From: Phenylobacterium montanum
GTDB lineage: Bacteria; Pseudomonadota; Alphaproteobacteria; Caulobacterales; Caulobacteraceae
Assembly: GCF_018135625.1 (NCBI RefSeq)
Contig: NZ_CP073078.1
Location: 620,001-684,000, forward strand
Direction of reading: 5' to 3'
DNA: 64,000 nucleotides
The stretch's first letter is position 1. The number at the start of each line of letters is the position of its first letter. The notes under the pieces were generated by a model. It was not told where the DNA came from. It saw only the letters and a program-made list of their open reading frames with translations, and searched no databases. Of this stretch, positions 37,112 through 46,407 are shown in pieces. Both the position numbers and the translations under genes were made by a program.

Positions 37112-38665
37112 TCAGGCCGCGCGGGCCTCGGTTTCGGCCATGCGTTGGATGGCGACATAGTCGGTCTTCCCCGTGCCCAGCACCGGGATTTCGGGCACCC
37201 GCACGATCTTGCGCGGCACCGCCAGTTCCGGCGCGCCGACGGTCTGAGCGTGGCTGACCAGGGGCGCGACTGCGGCGTCCAGGCGATCGGTGACCAGCAC
37301 CAGTCGTTCGCCTTTCTTGGGATCGGGCAGGGAGATCACCGCATGACGGGCGTCGGGCCATACCCCCGCGGCCAGTTCCTCGGCGGCGGTCAGGGAGACC
37401 ATTTCGCCGCCGATCTTGGCGAAGCGCTTGACCCGGCCCTTGATGCGGACATGGCCGTCATCGTCGATCTCGACCACGTCGCCGGTGTCGTGCCAGCCGC
37501 CAGGCGGAGCATCGACGCCGCCAGCCTCGTTCAGATAGCCGGCCATCACGTTCGGCCCATGCACATGCATAAGCCCGCCGCCCGAGATGCCTTCGACGGG
37601 CTCGATGCGAACGGTGATGCCCGGCAGCAGCGGTCCGACCGTGCCGCGGCGGTTGTCGCCCGGCCTGTTGACCGCGATCACCGGCGAGGCCTCGGTCGCG
37701 CCATAGCCTTCCAGCAGCGGCACGCCGCCGAAGCGCTGGGCCACCAGGTCATGGGTCTCGTCGCGCACCCGCTCGGCGCCGCAGACCACGAATTTCAGGC
37801 CCGTGAGGTCCCCGGCGTCGGCCGACCGCGCGTACTGGTTCACGAAGGTGTCGGTGGCCAAAAGGATCGAGGCCTTGGAGTCGCGGATCAGCGGAGGGAT
37901 CTGCTTCACGTGCAGGGGCGAGGGATATTCGAACGCCTTCATGCCGGTGAGAAGCGGCAGGAGCACGCCCGCCGTCAGGCCGAAGCAGTGGAAGGTCGGC
38001 AGGGGATTGAACATCACCCAATCGGGGTCGAGGTCGATATGCGCCGCGATCTGCTCGGCGTTGGCCGCCAGGTTGCCCTGGCTCAGCATCACCCCGCGCG
38101 GGGCCCCGAAACTGCCCGAGGTGAACAGGATTACGCCGGGGTCGGACGGCTTGGCGGGGGTGCGGAAGCGGCGCGGCGCGGCGCCGGCGACGGCGGCGAA
38201 GGCCTTGTCGGCCAGGCTGAGCTTGGCTCGGACGTCTTCCAGATAGACGATCTTGCGGCCGTCCTCGAGCGCGTCGATCAGATCGTCCAGCTTGCCCTGG
38301 TCGACGAACCGCCGCGAGGTCAGGATGGTCTTCACATGGGCCGTCTTGCAGGCGGATTTCAGGTTGCGGATGCCGGCGGTGAAGTTGAGCATGGCCGGGG
38401 TGCGACCAAAGGCGTGCAGGGCGAAAAAGGTCACCACCACCGCCGAGCTCGAGGGCAGCATCACGCCGACGCGCTCGCCTTTTTCCGTAAAGCTCGCGAT
38501 CTTGCGGCCGAGTGCGAACGCGGCCCGCACGAGATCGGTATAGGTCAGCGGGTTGCGCTCCTGGTCTTCCAGGATCTCTTTCTTAGCGCCGTACTGGTCC
38601 CGGGCGTCGAGCAAGGCGTCGAACACGGCTCGTGCGCCGGCTCGCGCGTCATAGGCTCTCGGCAT
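37112..38665 (-). CDS. AMP-forming acyl-activating enzyme (acyl-CoA/acyl-ACP synthetase, Aas-like)
   Basis: 517 residues from ATG 38665; a GTG at 38704 would add 13 residues but lacks a ribosome site. Adenylation motifs are LFTSGSFGAPRGVMLSQGN (P-loop), EGYGATEASPVI, WHDTGDVVEIDDDGH and RVKRFAKIGGEMVSL, with the catalytic Lys in LGTGKTDY. It resembles the C-terminal acyl-ACP synthetase half of Aas, the enzyme that recycles lysophosphatidylethanolamine, rather than broad FadD. It lies 57 bases downstream of a lysophospholipase-like gene, so a role in membrane lipid turnover is plausible. Confidence 0.85.
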   Translation of the reverse strand: MPRAYDARAGARAVFDALLDARDQYGAKKEILEDQERNPLTYTDLVRAAFALGRKIASFTEKGERVGVMLPSSSAVVVTFFALHAFGRTPAMLNFTAGIRNLKSACKTAHVKTILTSRRFVDQGKLDDLIDALEDGRKIVYLEDVRAKLSLADKAFAAVAGAAPRRFRTPAKPSDPGVILFTSGSFGAPRGVMLSQGNLAANAEQIAAHIDLDPDWVMFNPLPTFHCFGLTAGVLLPLLTGMKAFEYPSPLHVKQIPPLIRDSKASILLATDTFVNQYARSADAGDLTGLKFVVCGAERVRDETHDLVAQRFGGVPLLEGYGATEASPVIAVNRPGDNRRGTVGPLLPGITVRIEPVEGISGGGLMHVHGPNVMAGYLNEAGGVDAPPGGWHDTGDVVEIDDDGHVRIKGRVKRFAKIGGEMVSLTAAEELAAGVWPDARHAVISLPDPKKGERLVLVTDRLDAAVAPLVSHAQTVGAPELAVPRKIVRVPEIPVLGTGKTDYVAIQRMAETEARAA

Positions 38666-38722
38666 GAAGGTCGAACTCCCTACGAGGTCCGGGTCTGTTG
38701 TCACGGACTTGTTGCAGTCAGG

Positions 38723-39745
38723 CTAGCCCCGGGGCGCGGGCTTGGGAAGACTATGGCTGACGGGCGTCACCATCCCCTGAACGGCCAAGGTTTCCGCAAA
38801 GCTTACGACCTGCTGGTCGGCCTGGTCCTGGCCGTCGAATCGCTGCTGCACGCAGCGGGGCAGGGCGCGGCAAAGATGGTCGCGCAGGTCGGCAGAGGCC
38901 TTGGAGCTTTGCGCAGGCCCCAGCACCAGGCTCACGATCCCGACGCCGCCCAGGCCCTGGGCCTGCACCTGGGCGTTCAGGGCGTGATAGGCGGCCAGCC
39001 AGTCATAGCTCGGCCCGCCCATGCGCAGGTCCGGGTTGGCGGCGCGCCAGGCCCTGTGCGTCGCGGGGGCGAGAGCTGCGCCGATCTCGGGCGCATCGCC
39101 ACGCCAGGGCGCGCCGCCAGACGCGCGCAGGTGGCCGAGCCCGACCCGCCGCGCCCAGGCGATCGCCTGGTCACTCGGCGGCGGGCCGGCGATCGGGTCG
39201 GATTGGCCGGGGTCCAGCAGGACGACCCCGGTCGCGGCGGCGCTGAGCTGCAGGCGGCGCAGAGCGATGGGCGCCGCTTCACCTTGCGCCACCAGGATCA
39301 GAGGGCCGGGGGTGTCATTGGGGACAACCCGCTCGATCATGGCCTTGAGCGCCGCCAAGTCCGGGTTGAAGTCGCTGACCTGGCCGAGGTCGCGCGTCCC
39401 GGAGCTGCGGCCCGAGCCGCCCTGACCGGCGCCGTCCAGCACCCAGACCACGAACCGCTCGGCGATCAGGGCGCGGGCCAGGCGGTACTGGTCCTCGGCG
39501 GCCTGGCCATAGCCCGGCAGGATTAGCACCTGGCCGCGGGCGACGTCATCCGGCGCCGCCACGCCATAGCGCTGCGGCGGCCCGCCGCCTGCCTGAACCA
39601 GGCCCCAGGTCCAGCCCACCGGCGGCCAGTCGGCGGGGCCGAGGCTCGGAGGAATGCGACTGTCGCTGAAGGGCGCGCGCGCCTCGTCCGCGCGGCAAGC
39701 GGCGAGCAGCAGCAGAAGGCCCAGAATCGCGCCGCGTGTCCCCAT
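38723..39745 (-). CDS. S33/lysophospholipase-like lipoprotein lacking the usual nucleophile
   Basis: 340-residue predicted lipoprotein; ATG 39745 was chosen because it is followed directly by a lipoprotein signal ([14 protein letters not shown]). The alpha/beta-hydrolase fold has [35 protein letters not shown] and LDPGQSD, like PldB-type lysophospholipases. The usual nucleophile elbow GHSxGG is replaced by VAQGEAAP, so the catalytic Ser is absent at the expected place. It may be a non-catalytic relative or use another residue. It precedes the acyl-activating enzyme gene and is divergent from lipA, with 79 bases between the two starts. Confidence 0.7.
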   Translation of the reverse strand: MGTRGAILGLLLLLAACRADEARAPFSDSRIPPSLGPADWPPVGWTWGLVQAGGGPPQRYGVAAPDDVARGQVLILPGYGQAAEDQYRLARALIAERFVVWVLDGAGQGGSGRSSGTRDLGQVSDFNPDLAALKAMIERVVPNDTPGPLILVAQGEAAPIALRRLQLSAAATGVVLLDPGQSDPIAGPPPSDQAIAWARRVGLGHLRASGGAPWRGDAPEIGAALAPATHRAWRAANPDLRMGGPSYDWLAAYHALNAQVQAQGLGGVGIVSLVLGPAQSSKASADLRDHLCRALPRCVQQRFDGQDQADQQVVSFAETLAVQGMVTPVSHSLPKPAPRG

Positions 39746-39824
39746 CGGCGGCAAGGCTTGCCGCGACGCCGCATCGCGCGCAACAGAACTTGATCCTTGG
39801 ACCAGGAAAGACGATCTAGGCGTC

Positions 39825-40784
39825 ATGGCCACGGTGATCGACACCCGCAACGGACGCGCTCTGCGTCACCCCGAAAAGCAGGCGCGCCCCGACACGCCCA
39901 TCCTGCGCAAGCCGGACTGGCTGCGCGTCAAGGCGCCCGGCTCGGCCGGCTACAACGAGACCCGGCGGATCGTGAAGGAACACGGCCTGACCACGGTCTG
40001 CGAGGAGGCCGCCTGCCCCAACATCGGCGAATGCTGGACCCAGTCGCACGCCACCATGATGATCATGGGCGAGGTCTGCACCCGGGCCTGCGCCTTCTGC
40101 AACGTCTCCACCGGCCTGCCGTCGCCGCTTGAAGCCACCGAGCCGGAGCGCGTCGCCGACGCCGTGCGCCAGATGCGGCTGAAGCACGTGGTGATCACCT
40201 CGGTCGATCGCGATGACCTGGCCGACGGCGGCGCTGACCATTTCGCTCAGGTCGTGCGCGCCATCCGCGCCGCCAATCCCGGCACTACGATCGAAATTCT
40301 GACGCCGGATTTCCTGCGCAAGGGCGATGCGGCCAACCAAGTGATCGACGCCAAGCCGGATGTGTTCAACCACAACCTCGAGACCGTGCCGCGGCTCTAT
40401 CTCTCGATCCGGCCCGGCGCCCGCTACTATCACTCCCTGCGCCTCTTGGAGCGAGTCAAGGAGCGAGATCCCTCCATGTTCACCAAGTCCGGCCTGATGG
40501 TCGGCCTGGGCGAAAGCAAGGAGGAGGTGATGCAGGTGATGGACGACATGCGATCCGCCGGCATCGATTTCCTGACCATCGGCCAGTACCTGCAGCCGAC
40601 CCGCAAGCATGCCGCCGTCGATCGCTTCGTCGATCCGGAAGAGTTTGCGGCCTACGAGGCGATCGCCCGGGCCAAGGGCTTCCTGATGGTCTCGGCCAGC
40701 CCGCTGACCCGTTCCTCACACCATGCCGGCGAGGATTTCGCCCGCCTGAAGGCCGCCCGCGAGGCGTTGTCGGCCGGACGCTAG
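39825..40784 (+). CDS. lipA: Lipoyl synthase
   Basis: 319-residue radical-SAM enzyme inserting two sulfurs into octanoyl groups, supplying the lipoate needed by PdhB and PdhC. The auxiliary cluster motif [12 protein letters not shown] and the radical-SAM motif CTRACAFC are intact, along with [29 protein letters not shown] and [14 protein letters not shown] with the conserved SSxHA. ATG 39825. A longer frame from 39654 overlaps the divergent hydrolase and is rejected. Confidence 0.96.
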   Translation: MATVIDTRNGRALRHPEKQARPDTPILRKPDWLRVKAPGSAGYNETRRIVKEHGLTTVCEEAACPNIGECWTQSHATMMIMGEVCTRACAFCNVSTGLPSPLEATEPERVADAVRQMRLKHVVITSVDRDDLADGGADHFAQVVRAIRAANPGTTIEILTPDFLRKGDAANQVIDAKPDVFNHNLETVPRLYLSIRPGARYYHSLRLLERVKERDPSMFTKSGLMVGLGESKEEVMQVMDDMRSAGIDFLTIGQYLQPTRKHAAVDRFVDPEEFAAYEAIARAKGFLMVSASPLTRSSHHAGEDFARLKAAREALSAGR

Positions 40785-40786
40785 GC

Positions 40787-41230
40787 TTGCGCCACACCCT
40801 GGTCCGCATCCTGCCCTACGAGCCCGACCAGCTGTTCACGCTGGTGGGTGACGTCGAGCGTTATCCAGAGTTCGTGCCCTGGATCACCAGCATGCGGGTG
40901 TGGAACAGGCGCGAGGAGGAGGGCGGGTCGAGCCAGCTGGACGCCGAGGCGGGCGTGGGCTTCTCCTTCCTGAAAGAGCGCTTTTCCACCCGCGTGCGCC
41001 GCGACGCCGGCCGCCGGGAGATCACCGTCAGCCTGATCAGCGGGCCCTTCAAGCACTTGACAAACCGCTGGAGGTTTTCGCCGCATCCCTCTGGAACCCA
41101 GATCGATTTCCTGATCGATTTCGATTTCAAGTCGCGCCTGCTGCAGACCCTCCTGGCAGCCAACATGCAGCACGCCATCGACCGCTTGATCGGCTGCTTC
41201 GAGGACCGGGCGAGGGTGCTCTACGGCTAG
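40787..41230 (+). CDS. RatA/Coq10-like START-domain protein
   Basis: 147-residue START/polyketide-cyclase fold protein related to mitochondrial Coq10 (ubiquinone binding) and bacterial RatA. The only in-frame start is TTG 40787, two bases after the lipA stop. Conserved pieces are LPYEPDQLFTLVGDVERYPE, FVPWITSMRVW, LTNRWRFSPHPSGTQIDF and the C-terminal helix CFEDRARVLYG. Coupling to lipA fits its recurring position in alphaproteobacteria. It converges on the cinA-like gene with a 6-base gap. Confidence 0.88.
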   Translation: MRHTLVRILPYEPDQLFTLVGDVERYPEFVPWITSMRVWNRREEEGGSSQLDAEAGVGFSFLKERFSTRVRRDAGRREITVSLISGPFKHLTNRWRFSPHPSGTQIDFLIDFDFKSRLLQTLLAANMQHAIDRLIGCFEDRARVLYG

Positions 41231-41236
41231 GCGAGG

Positions 41237-41728
41237 TCAACTGATCCTGTCGCGCAGCATTTCCAGCGCGATCTGGGTCGCCGCCAGCTGGATCTCATGC
41301 CGGCCCATGTCGCCGAAGCGCTCGACGCGATGGTGCACAGACTGGTTGGTGCGGGCGGTGGCGAAGTGCACCAGGCCCACGGGCTTCAGTTCGGTCCCGC
41401 CGCCGGGCCCCGCAACGCCTGTAATGGCGACGCTGATATGGGCGTTGGAGTTTTCCAGCGCGCCCTCGGCCATCATCCGCACCACCGGCTCTGACACCGC
41501 GCCGTAGTCGGCCACCAAGTCGCCGGCTATGCCCAGCATCTCCTGCTTGGCGCGGTTGGAATAGGTGATCATGCCCCGCTCGAACACCGCCGACGAGCCC
41601 GGGATCGCGGTGATCGCGGCGGAGACGAGGCCGCCGGTGCAGCTCTCGGCCGCGACGACACGCAGCCGCCGCTCGGCGCATTCGTCGATCAACAGCCGCG
41701 CCAGGGTTTCAATTTCGAGAGGAAACAT
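41237..41728 (-). CDS. pncC: CinA C-terminal domain protein, probable nicotinamide-nucleotide amidase
   Basis: 163-residue stand-alone CinA-C domain. Family motifs are VVAAESCTGGLVSAAITAIP (catalytic Ser), FERGMITYSNRAKQEMLG, GAVSEPVVRMMAEGAL and AITGVAGPGGGTELKPVGLV. ATG 41728 has GGAAGGG upstream. Stand-alone proteins of this type deamidate nicotinamide mononucleotide in pyridine nucleotide salvage; the long frame up to 43876 is antisense noise. Divergent from the large membrane fusion gene. Confidence 0.9.
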   Translation of the reverse strand: MFPLEIETLARLLIDECAERRLRVVAAESCTGGLVSAAITAIPGSSAVFERGMITYSNRAKQEMLGIAGDLVADYGAVSEPVVRMMAEGALENSNAHISVAITGVAGPGGGTELKPVGLVHFATARTNQSVHHRVERFGDMGRHEIQLAATQIALEMLRDRIS

Positions 41729-41833
41729 GCAGCGCCCTTCCGCGTCTTGCCGCCCAGGCTTTGGTTTGCCAAACCCGCGCCGCTCAGACCAACATCGGTC
41801 CGTGTTCCCGATCAAGACGATTCGCTGCGCCCC

Positions 41834-44140
41834 ATGAAGCCAAATCCCGACGCGAACGTCGCCAGCAGCGCTTCCCCCGCGGTCGCGCCGGCTCTGTTCG
41901 GTTTCGCCGCCTTCCTGAGCGCGAGCCTGGTTTTCATGGTCGAGCCCATGGTCGCCAAGCTGATCCTGCCGCTGCTGGGCGGCTCGGCGGCCGTCTGGGC
42001 GGTCAGCCTGGCCTTCTTCCAGCTCGCGCTGCTGATCGGCTACGGTTATGCCCACGCCCTGCAACGGATCGCTTCGGTGCGCGTGCAGACCCTGCTGCAC
42101 GGGGCGGTGCTGCTGGCTGGGCTGGCGGTCCTGCCGCTGCACGTGACCGGGCTGCTGGGCGATCCGTCGAGCAGCCAGCCGGCGCTTTGGCTTCTGGGCG
42201 TTCTGACCGTGTCGATCGGTCTGCCGTTCGCGGCCCTCTCGGCCACGGCGCCACTGATCCAGGCCTGGTACGCCAGCGCCCGCGCCGCCTGGGGCGGGGG
42301 CAACCCCTATGGCCTCTATGTGGCCAGCAACCTCGGCAGCCTGCTGGCGCTTCTGGCCTACCCCGTAGCGATCGAGCCTTTTGTCCGCGTCAGCCGCCAG
42401 ACGCTCGGATGGAGCGCCGGCTATGCCGGTTTCATCCTGGTGATGGTCATCGTCGCCGCAGCGGTGTGGCGGGCGGGGGCAGGGCGGATCGAGATCCTGC
42501 CGGTCAAGCCGCCCGCCAATCGTCTGGCTGCCCTGGCCCGCTGGTGGCGCCGGCTGCTGTGGGTGGCCCTGGCGGCGGCGCCGGCCAGCCTGATGCTGGG
42601 CGTGACCACCTACATCGCCACCGACATCGCCTCGGCGCCGTTCCTGTGGGTCGCGCCGCTGGCTCTCTATCTCCTGACCTTCGTCATCGCCTTCCAGACC
42701 CATCCGGTGATTCCGCAGAGCCTGGCGCTGGTGCTGCAGACCGCGGCCCTCCTGGCGGCCCTGGTCAGCTGGGGGATGCCGATCCCCTATTTCTGGCTGC
42801 AGATCGGCCTGCAGTTGGTGAGCTTCTTCCTGACCGCCCTGGTCTGCCACCAAGCCCTGGCGATCCGCAGGCCGCCGCCGGAGCGGCTGACCGAGTTCTA
42901 TCTTCTGATGTCGCTGGGCGGCGTCATCGGGGGCGCGTTCAACGCCTTCCTGGCCCCCGTGATCTTCAACAGCGTGATCGAGTATCCGCTGGTGATGTTG
43001 GCGGCGGGCCTGGCCAGGCCCTGGGGCAAGGGCTGGCTGAGCCTGCCGCAAACAGCGATCTGGATCCTCGGCGTGCTCGGCGCGGCGGGTGCGATCGCCG
43101 CCAATCACTGGCTGGGCGCCGGCCTTGTGATGAAGCTCATGTTCGTCCTGCCGCTGGTCGCCGCCTTCCTGCTTCGGGATCGGGCCGTCGCCTTCGTCAG
43201 CATGGCGCTGGCCATGGTCCTGGCCACGCAGGTGGTGGCCCCGAACCTGAACGTCATCGAAAGCGATCGCAGCTTCTTCGGCGTGGTTCGCCTCACCTTT
43301 CGGGACGTAAAGGGCTTGGGCCGCGCCAAGTTGATGGCCCATGGCACCACCCTGCACGGCGCCCAGGCGCAGAACCCCGACATCGCCTGTCGCCCGCTGG
43401 TCTACTACGCGCCCACGACCCCGATCGGCCAAGTGTTCCGCTGGGTTCAATCCCAGCACCAGACCGTCAGCATCGGCGCGGTCGGCATGGGGGCGGGGAC
43501 CGTCGCCACCTATACCCGGCCGGGCGACGCCTTGCGTTTCTTCGAAATCGACCCGCTGGTGGTGCGGCTTTCGACCGATCCGAAGAACTTCAGCTATATC
43601 AAGGGCTGCGCCAAGGGCCAGGTCGACTGGGTGCTGGGCGATGCGCGCCTCACCCTGGCGCGCCAGCCGGCGGGCGGGTTCGACATCCTGCTGGTGGACG
43701 CGTTCTCGTCCGACAGTGTGCCCGCGCACCTGCTGACCGTCGAGGCGATGAAAGGCTATCTGCAGAAGATCAAGCCGGACGGTGTGGTCATCATGCACCT
43801 GTCCAACCGGAACCTGGAGCTGACCCAGCCGGTCGGGGCGGTCGCCAAGGCCGCCGGCGCCACAGCCCTTCGCCAATTCTACCGCCCGCCGCCGGGCTCA
43901 ATGGACCTGAACGACAGCGCCGAGGACGTGGTGCTGATCGCTCGGGATCCCGCGGCGCTCAAGGCTTTCACTATCGACCCGCGCTGGAAGCCGGCTGATC
44001 CCAAGGGCGTCGAACCCTGGACCGACGACTATACCGACCTTCTGGGTGCTCTGATCCGCGGCGTCGATCACAACGCGCGCGAGACCAAGATCAGCGCCGA
44101 CGAGGCCGCGGAGGCGGCGAAAGCTAAGCCGGCAAGCTGA
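41834..44140 (+). CDS. Fused multi-spanning membrane protein/spermidine-synthase-like protein
   Basis: 768 residues. The N-terminal ~500 residues hold about ten or more transmembrane helices (FGFAAFLSASLVFMVEPMVA, AVWAVSLAFFQLALLIGYGY, LYVASNLGSLLALLAYPVA and others). The C-terminal ~250 residues resemble aminopropyltransferase/methyltransferase Rossmann folds: VSIGAVGMGAGTVATYTRPG (nucleotide-binding Gly motif), FFEIDPLVVRLS, WVLGDARLTLARQP and FDILLVDAFSSDSVP. Such fusions are often annotated as spermidine synthase, but the soluble domain lacks proven polyamine activity and the substrate is unknown. Its 3' end overlaps the convergent ispDF gene by 17 bases. Confidence 0.85.
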   Translation: MKPNPDANVASSASPAVAPALFGFAAFLSASLVFMVEPMVAKLILPLLGGSAAVWAVSLAFFQLALLIGYGYAHALQRIASVRVQTLLHGAVLLAGLAVLPLHVTGLLGDPSSSQPALWLLGVLTVSIGLPFAALSATAPLIQAWYASARAAWGGGNPYGLYVASNLGSLLALLAYPVAIEPFVRVSRQTLGWSAGYAGFILVMVIVAAAVWRAGAGRIEILPVKPPANRLAALARWWRRLLWVALAAAPASLMLGVTTYIATDIASAPFLWVAPLALYLLTFVIAFQTHPVIPQSLALVLQTAALLAALVSWGMPIPYFWLQIGLQLVSFFLTALVCHQALAIRRPPPERLTEFYLLMSLGGVIGGAFNAFLAPVIFNSVIEYPLVMLAAGLARPWGKGWLSLPQTAIWILGVLGAAGAIAANHWLGAGLVMKLMFVLPLVAAFLLRDRAVAFVSMALAMVLATQVVAPNLNVIESDRSFFGVVRLTFRDVKGLGRAKLMAHGTTLHGAQAQNPDIACRPLVYYAPTTPIGQVFRWVQSQHQTVSIGAVGMGAGTVATYTRPGDALRFFEIDPLVVRLSTDPKNFSYIKGCAKGQVDWVLGDARLTLARQPAGGFDILLVDAFSSDSVPAHLLTVEAMKGYLQKIKPDGVVIMHLSNRNLELTQPVGAVAKAAGATALRQFYRPPPGSMDLNDSAEDVVLIARDPAALKAFTIDPRWKPADPKGVEPWTDDYTDLLGALIRGVDHNARETKISADEAAEAAKAKPAS

Positions 44141-45278
44141 CGGCGCAGATGGCCTGGGCCGCCAGGCCCTCCTCGCGGCCGGTGAATCCCATCTGCTCGG
44201 TGGTGGTCGCCTTGACGCTGACCCGCGCCTCGGGAAGGCCGAGAAGCTCGGCCAGCTTGGCGCGCATGGCGGCGCGGTGCGGTTTGATCTTGGGCCGCTC
44301 GCAGATCAGGGTCACGTCGACATTGTCGATCCGCCCGCCCTTGGCCCGGACCAGCCTCGCGGCGTGCTCGAGAAACAGGGCGGAGGCCGCGCCCTTCCAT
44401 TTGGGGTCGGTCGGCGGGAAGTGGTCGCCGATGTCGCCTTCGCCGATGGCGCCCAGCAGGGCGTCGGTCAGGGCGTGCAGGCCGGCGTCGGCGTCGGAAT
44501 GGCCGATCAGCCGCTGGGTGTGGGCGATCTTCACCCCGCACAGCCAGACCTCGTCGCCGGGGCCGAAACGGTGGGCGTCGAAGCCCTGGCCGATCACGGT
44601 GACGCGGGTCTCGGCGGCGAAGGCCTCGGCCATGGCGAAATCCTCAGGGTAGGTCAGTTTCATCAGGCGCTGGTCGCCGGGGGTCAGGGCTACGCGGCCG
44701 CCCGCCTGCTCGACCACGCCCGCCTCGTCGGTGGGCTCGCCGCGGTCCGCGGGCCAGGCTGCGTAGGCGGCCAGCAGCCGGCTCCGGCGGAAGGCCTGGG
44801 GTGTCTGGGCGCGCCAAAGCCCTTCGCGAGAAACCGTGATCAGGGTTCCGTCATCGCCGCGCCGCTTCAGCGTGTCGGCCACCGCCAGGGCGGGCAGGGC
44901 GCCATCAGCGGTCTCCAGGGCGGCCAGCAAGTCCCGGACGTGGTGCGCGGTCACGAAGGGTCGGGCGGCGTCATGCACCAGCACCGGCTCATCCGCCGGA
45001 CGATCCGCCAATGCGTTCAGCCCGGAGAGCACCGATTGCGCCCGCACCGCGCCGCCCTGCGCTGTGGTCCAACCCTTGAGGCCGGCCAAGGCTTCGACGG
45101 CCAGGGGCTCGTCACCCGACGGAATCACCACCACCAGCCTGGCAGCCCCGGCGGTCAGCAAAGCCTCGGCCGACCACCTCAGGATGGGCTTGCCGCCCAG
45201 GCTCAACCACTGTTTCGGCCGCCCCTGGCCGGCTCGCGAGCCAGACCCGGCGGCTACGATCACCGCTGAAAAATCCAT
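44124..45278 (-). CDS. ispDF: Bifunctional IspD/IspF, non-mevalonate isoprenoid pathway
   Basis: 384 residues fusing two MEP-pathway activities. Residues 1-225 are the 2-C-methyl-D-erythritol 4-phosphate cytidylyltransferase (VIVAAGSGSRAGQGRPKQWL, VLVHDAARPFV, LWRAQTPQAFR, LTYPEDFAMAE). Residues ~230-384 are the 2,4-cyclodiphosphate synthase (VIGQGFDAHRFGPGDEVWLC with its Asp-His metal site, LIGHSDADAGLHALTDALLG, GDIGDHFPP, SVKATTTEQMGFTGREEG). The fusion is common in alphaproteobacteria. ATG 45278 was preferred over upstream starts because the protein begins with the IspD strand at once. Confidence 0.96.
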   Translation of the reverse strand: MDFSAVIVAAGSGSRAGQGRPKQWLSLGGKPILRWSAEALLTAGAARLVVVIPSGDEPLAVEALAGLKGWTTAQGGAVRAQSVLSGLNALADRPADEPVLVHDAARPFVTAHHVRDLLAALETADGALPALAVADTLKRRGDDGTLITVSREGLWRAQTPQAFRRSRLLAAYAAWPADRGEPTDEAGVVEQAGGRVALTPGDQRLMKLTYPEDFAMAEAFAAETRVTVIGQGFDAHRFGPGDEVWLCGVKIAHTQRLIGHSDADAGLHALTDALLGAIGEGDIGDHFPPTDPKWKGAASALFLEHAARLVRAKGGRIDNVDVTLICERPKIKPHRAAMRAKLAELLGLPEARVSVKATTTEQMGFTGREEGLAAQAICAVSLPA

Positions 45279-45399
45279 GGCCCTGTTTGTTCGGGCTGAG
45301 CCGGAAAGTCCAGACATCAAGCGAAATGCTGCACTGCGGGAAAAGCTGGACTCTGAAGGTTTTGTTGCCTAAAACTTAGCCGCAGGGGATGATCAAATA

Positions 45400-46407
45400 A
45401 TGAGCAGAGGCATTCAGCTCGGTGCGGCGCGCACGCCTGGGCGTGTTTGGATCGCGCCCATGACCGGGGTCACCGACCTGCCGTTCCGGCGGGCGGCGGC
45501 GCGGCGTGGGGCGGCCTATGTCGCCACCGAGATGGTCGCCTGTGCGGAATTGGCCAAGGGCCGCCCTGATGTGGTCCGCCGCGCCGCGGTCGGCGACGGC
45601 CTGCCGCTGATGGTGGTGCAACTCGTCGGTCGCGACCCGCGCTGGATCGGCGAGGGTGCGAAGCTGGCCGCGGCGGCCGGCGCCCAGGTGATCGACCTCA
45701 ACATGGGCTGTCCCGCCCGCGAGGTGACCGGCGCCGCCTGCGGCTCGGCCCTGATGCGCGACCTGGACCTGGCCGAGCGGCTGATCGAGGCGGCGCTGGA
45801 GCCTGGTCTGCCTGTGACGGTCAAAATGCGGCTGGGCTGGGATCACGCCAGCCTGAACGCGCCGGAACTGGCCCAGCGCGCCGAACGGCTCGGGGTCAGC
45901 GGCGTGACGGTGCACGGCCGCACCCGAAACCAATTCTATGCCGGCGAGGCCGATTGGTCAGCGGTGCGCGCGGTCAAGGGGGCCGTGTCCATTCCGGTGG
46001 TGGTCAATGGCGACGTGATCGATCTGGCCTCCGCTCGCAAAGCCCTGACCCAGTCGGGCGCCGACGGGGTGATGATCGGCCGCGGCGCCTATGGCCGCCC
46101 GTGGATCGCGCGCCAGGTGGAGCAGGGCCTGGCTGGCGAGCCGGCCGACGAACCGGCGGTTCAAGAGCGGCTCGAGGTGGTGCTGGAGCATTTCGGCGAG
46201 ACCCTGGCCTTCTATGGCGACCGGCTGGGCGTGCGTATCTTCCGCAAGCATCTCGGCTGGTATGTCGAACGGGCGCCCTGGCCGACAGATCCGGCCGAGC
46301 GGCGCGCGGCCAAGGGGCGGCTCTGCCGACTGGAGGACCCGGCGATGATCGAACGTGAACTGACCAGCCTGTGGACTCTGGACAGCAGCGAAAGACGAGC
46401 CGCATGA
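45400..46407 (+). CDS. dusB: tRNA-dihydrouridine synthase (NifR3/DusB type)
   Basis: 335-residue FMN enzyme reducing uridine to dihydrouridine in tRNA. Conserved motifs are VWIAPMTGVTDLPFRR, VVQLVGRDPRW, VIDLNMGCPAREVTGAACGS (with catalytic Cys), VKMRLGWD, VHGRTRNQFYAGEADW and GVMIGRGAYGRPW. Historically called nifR3 and found as the first gene of the ntrBC operon in alphaproteobacteria. The stop overlaps the ntrB start (ATGA). Confidence 0.95.
   Translation: MSRGIQLGAARTPGRVWIAPMTGVTDLPFRRAAARRGAAYVATEMVACAELAKGRPDVVRRAAVGDGLPLMVVQLVGRDPRWIGEGAKLAAAAGAQVIDLNMGCPAREVTGAACGSALMRDLDLAERLIEAALEPGLPVTVKMRLGWDHASLNAPELAQRAERLGVSGVTVHGRTRNQFYAGEADWSAVRAVKGAVSIPVVVNGDVIDLASARKALTQSGADGVMIGRGAYGRPWIARQVEQGLAGEPADEPAVQERLEVVLEHFGETLAFYGDRLGVRIFRKHLGWYVERAPWPTDPAERRAAKGRLCRLEDPAMIERELTSLWTLDSSERRAA

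Noticed and set aside
41237-43876. An 879-codon minus-strand frame ending in the CinA-like gene
   Set aside because: Only the last 163 residues match a family. The rest is low-complexity and lies antisense to the membrane fusion gene; ATG 41728 with a ribosome site is the real start.
45279-45399. Sigma-54 promoter in front of dusB-ntrB
   Set aside because: No GG and GC elements with the -24/-12 spacing were found; a TGCACTG stretch is not enough.
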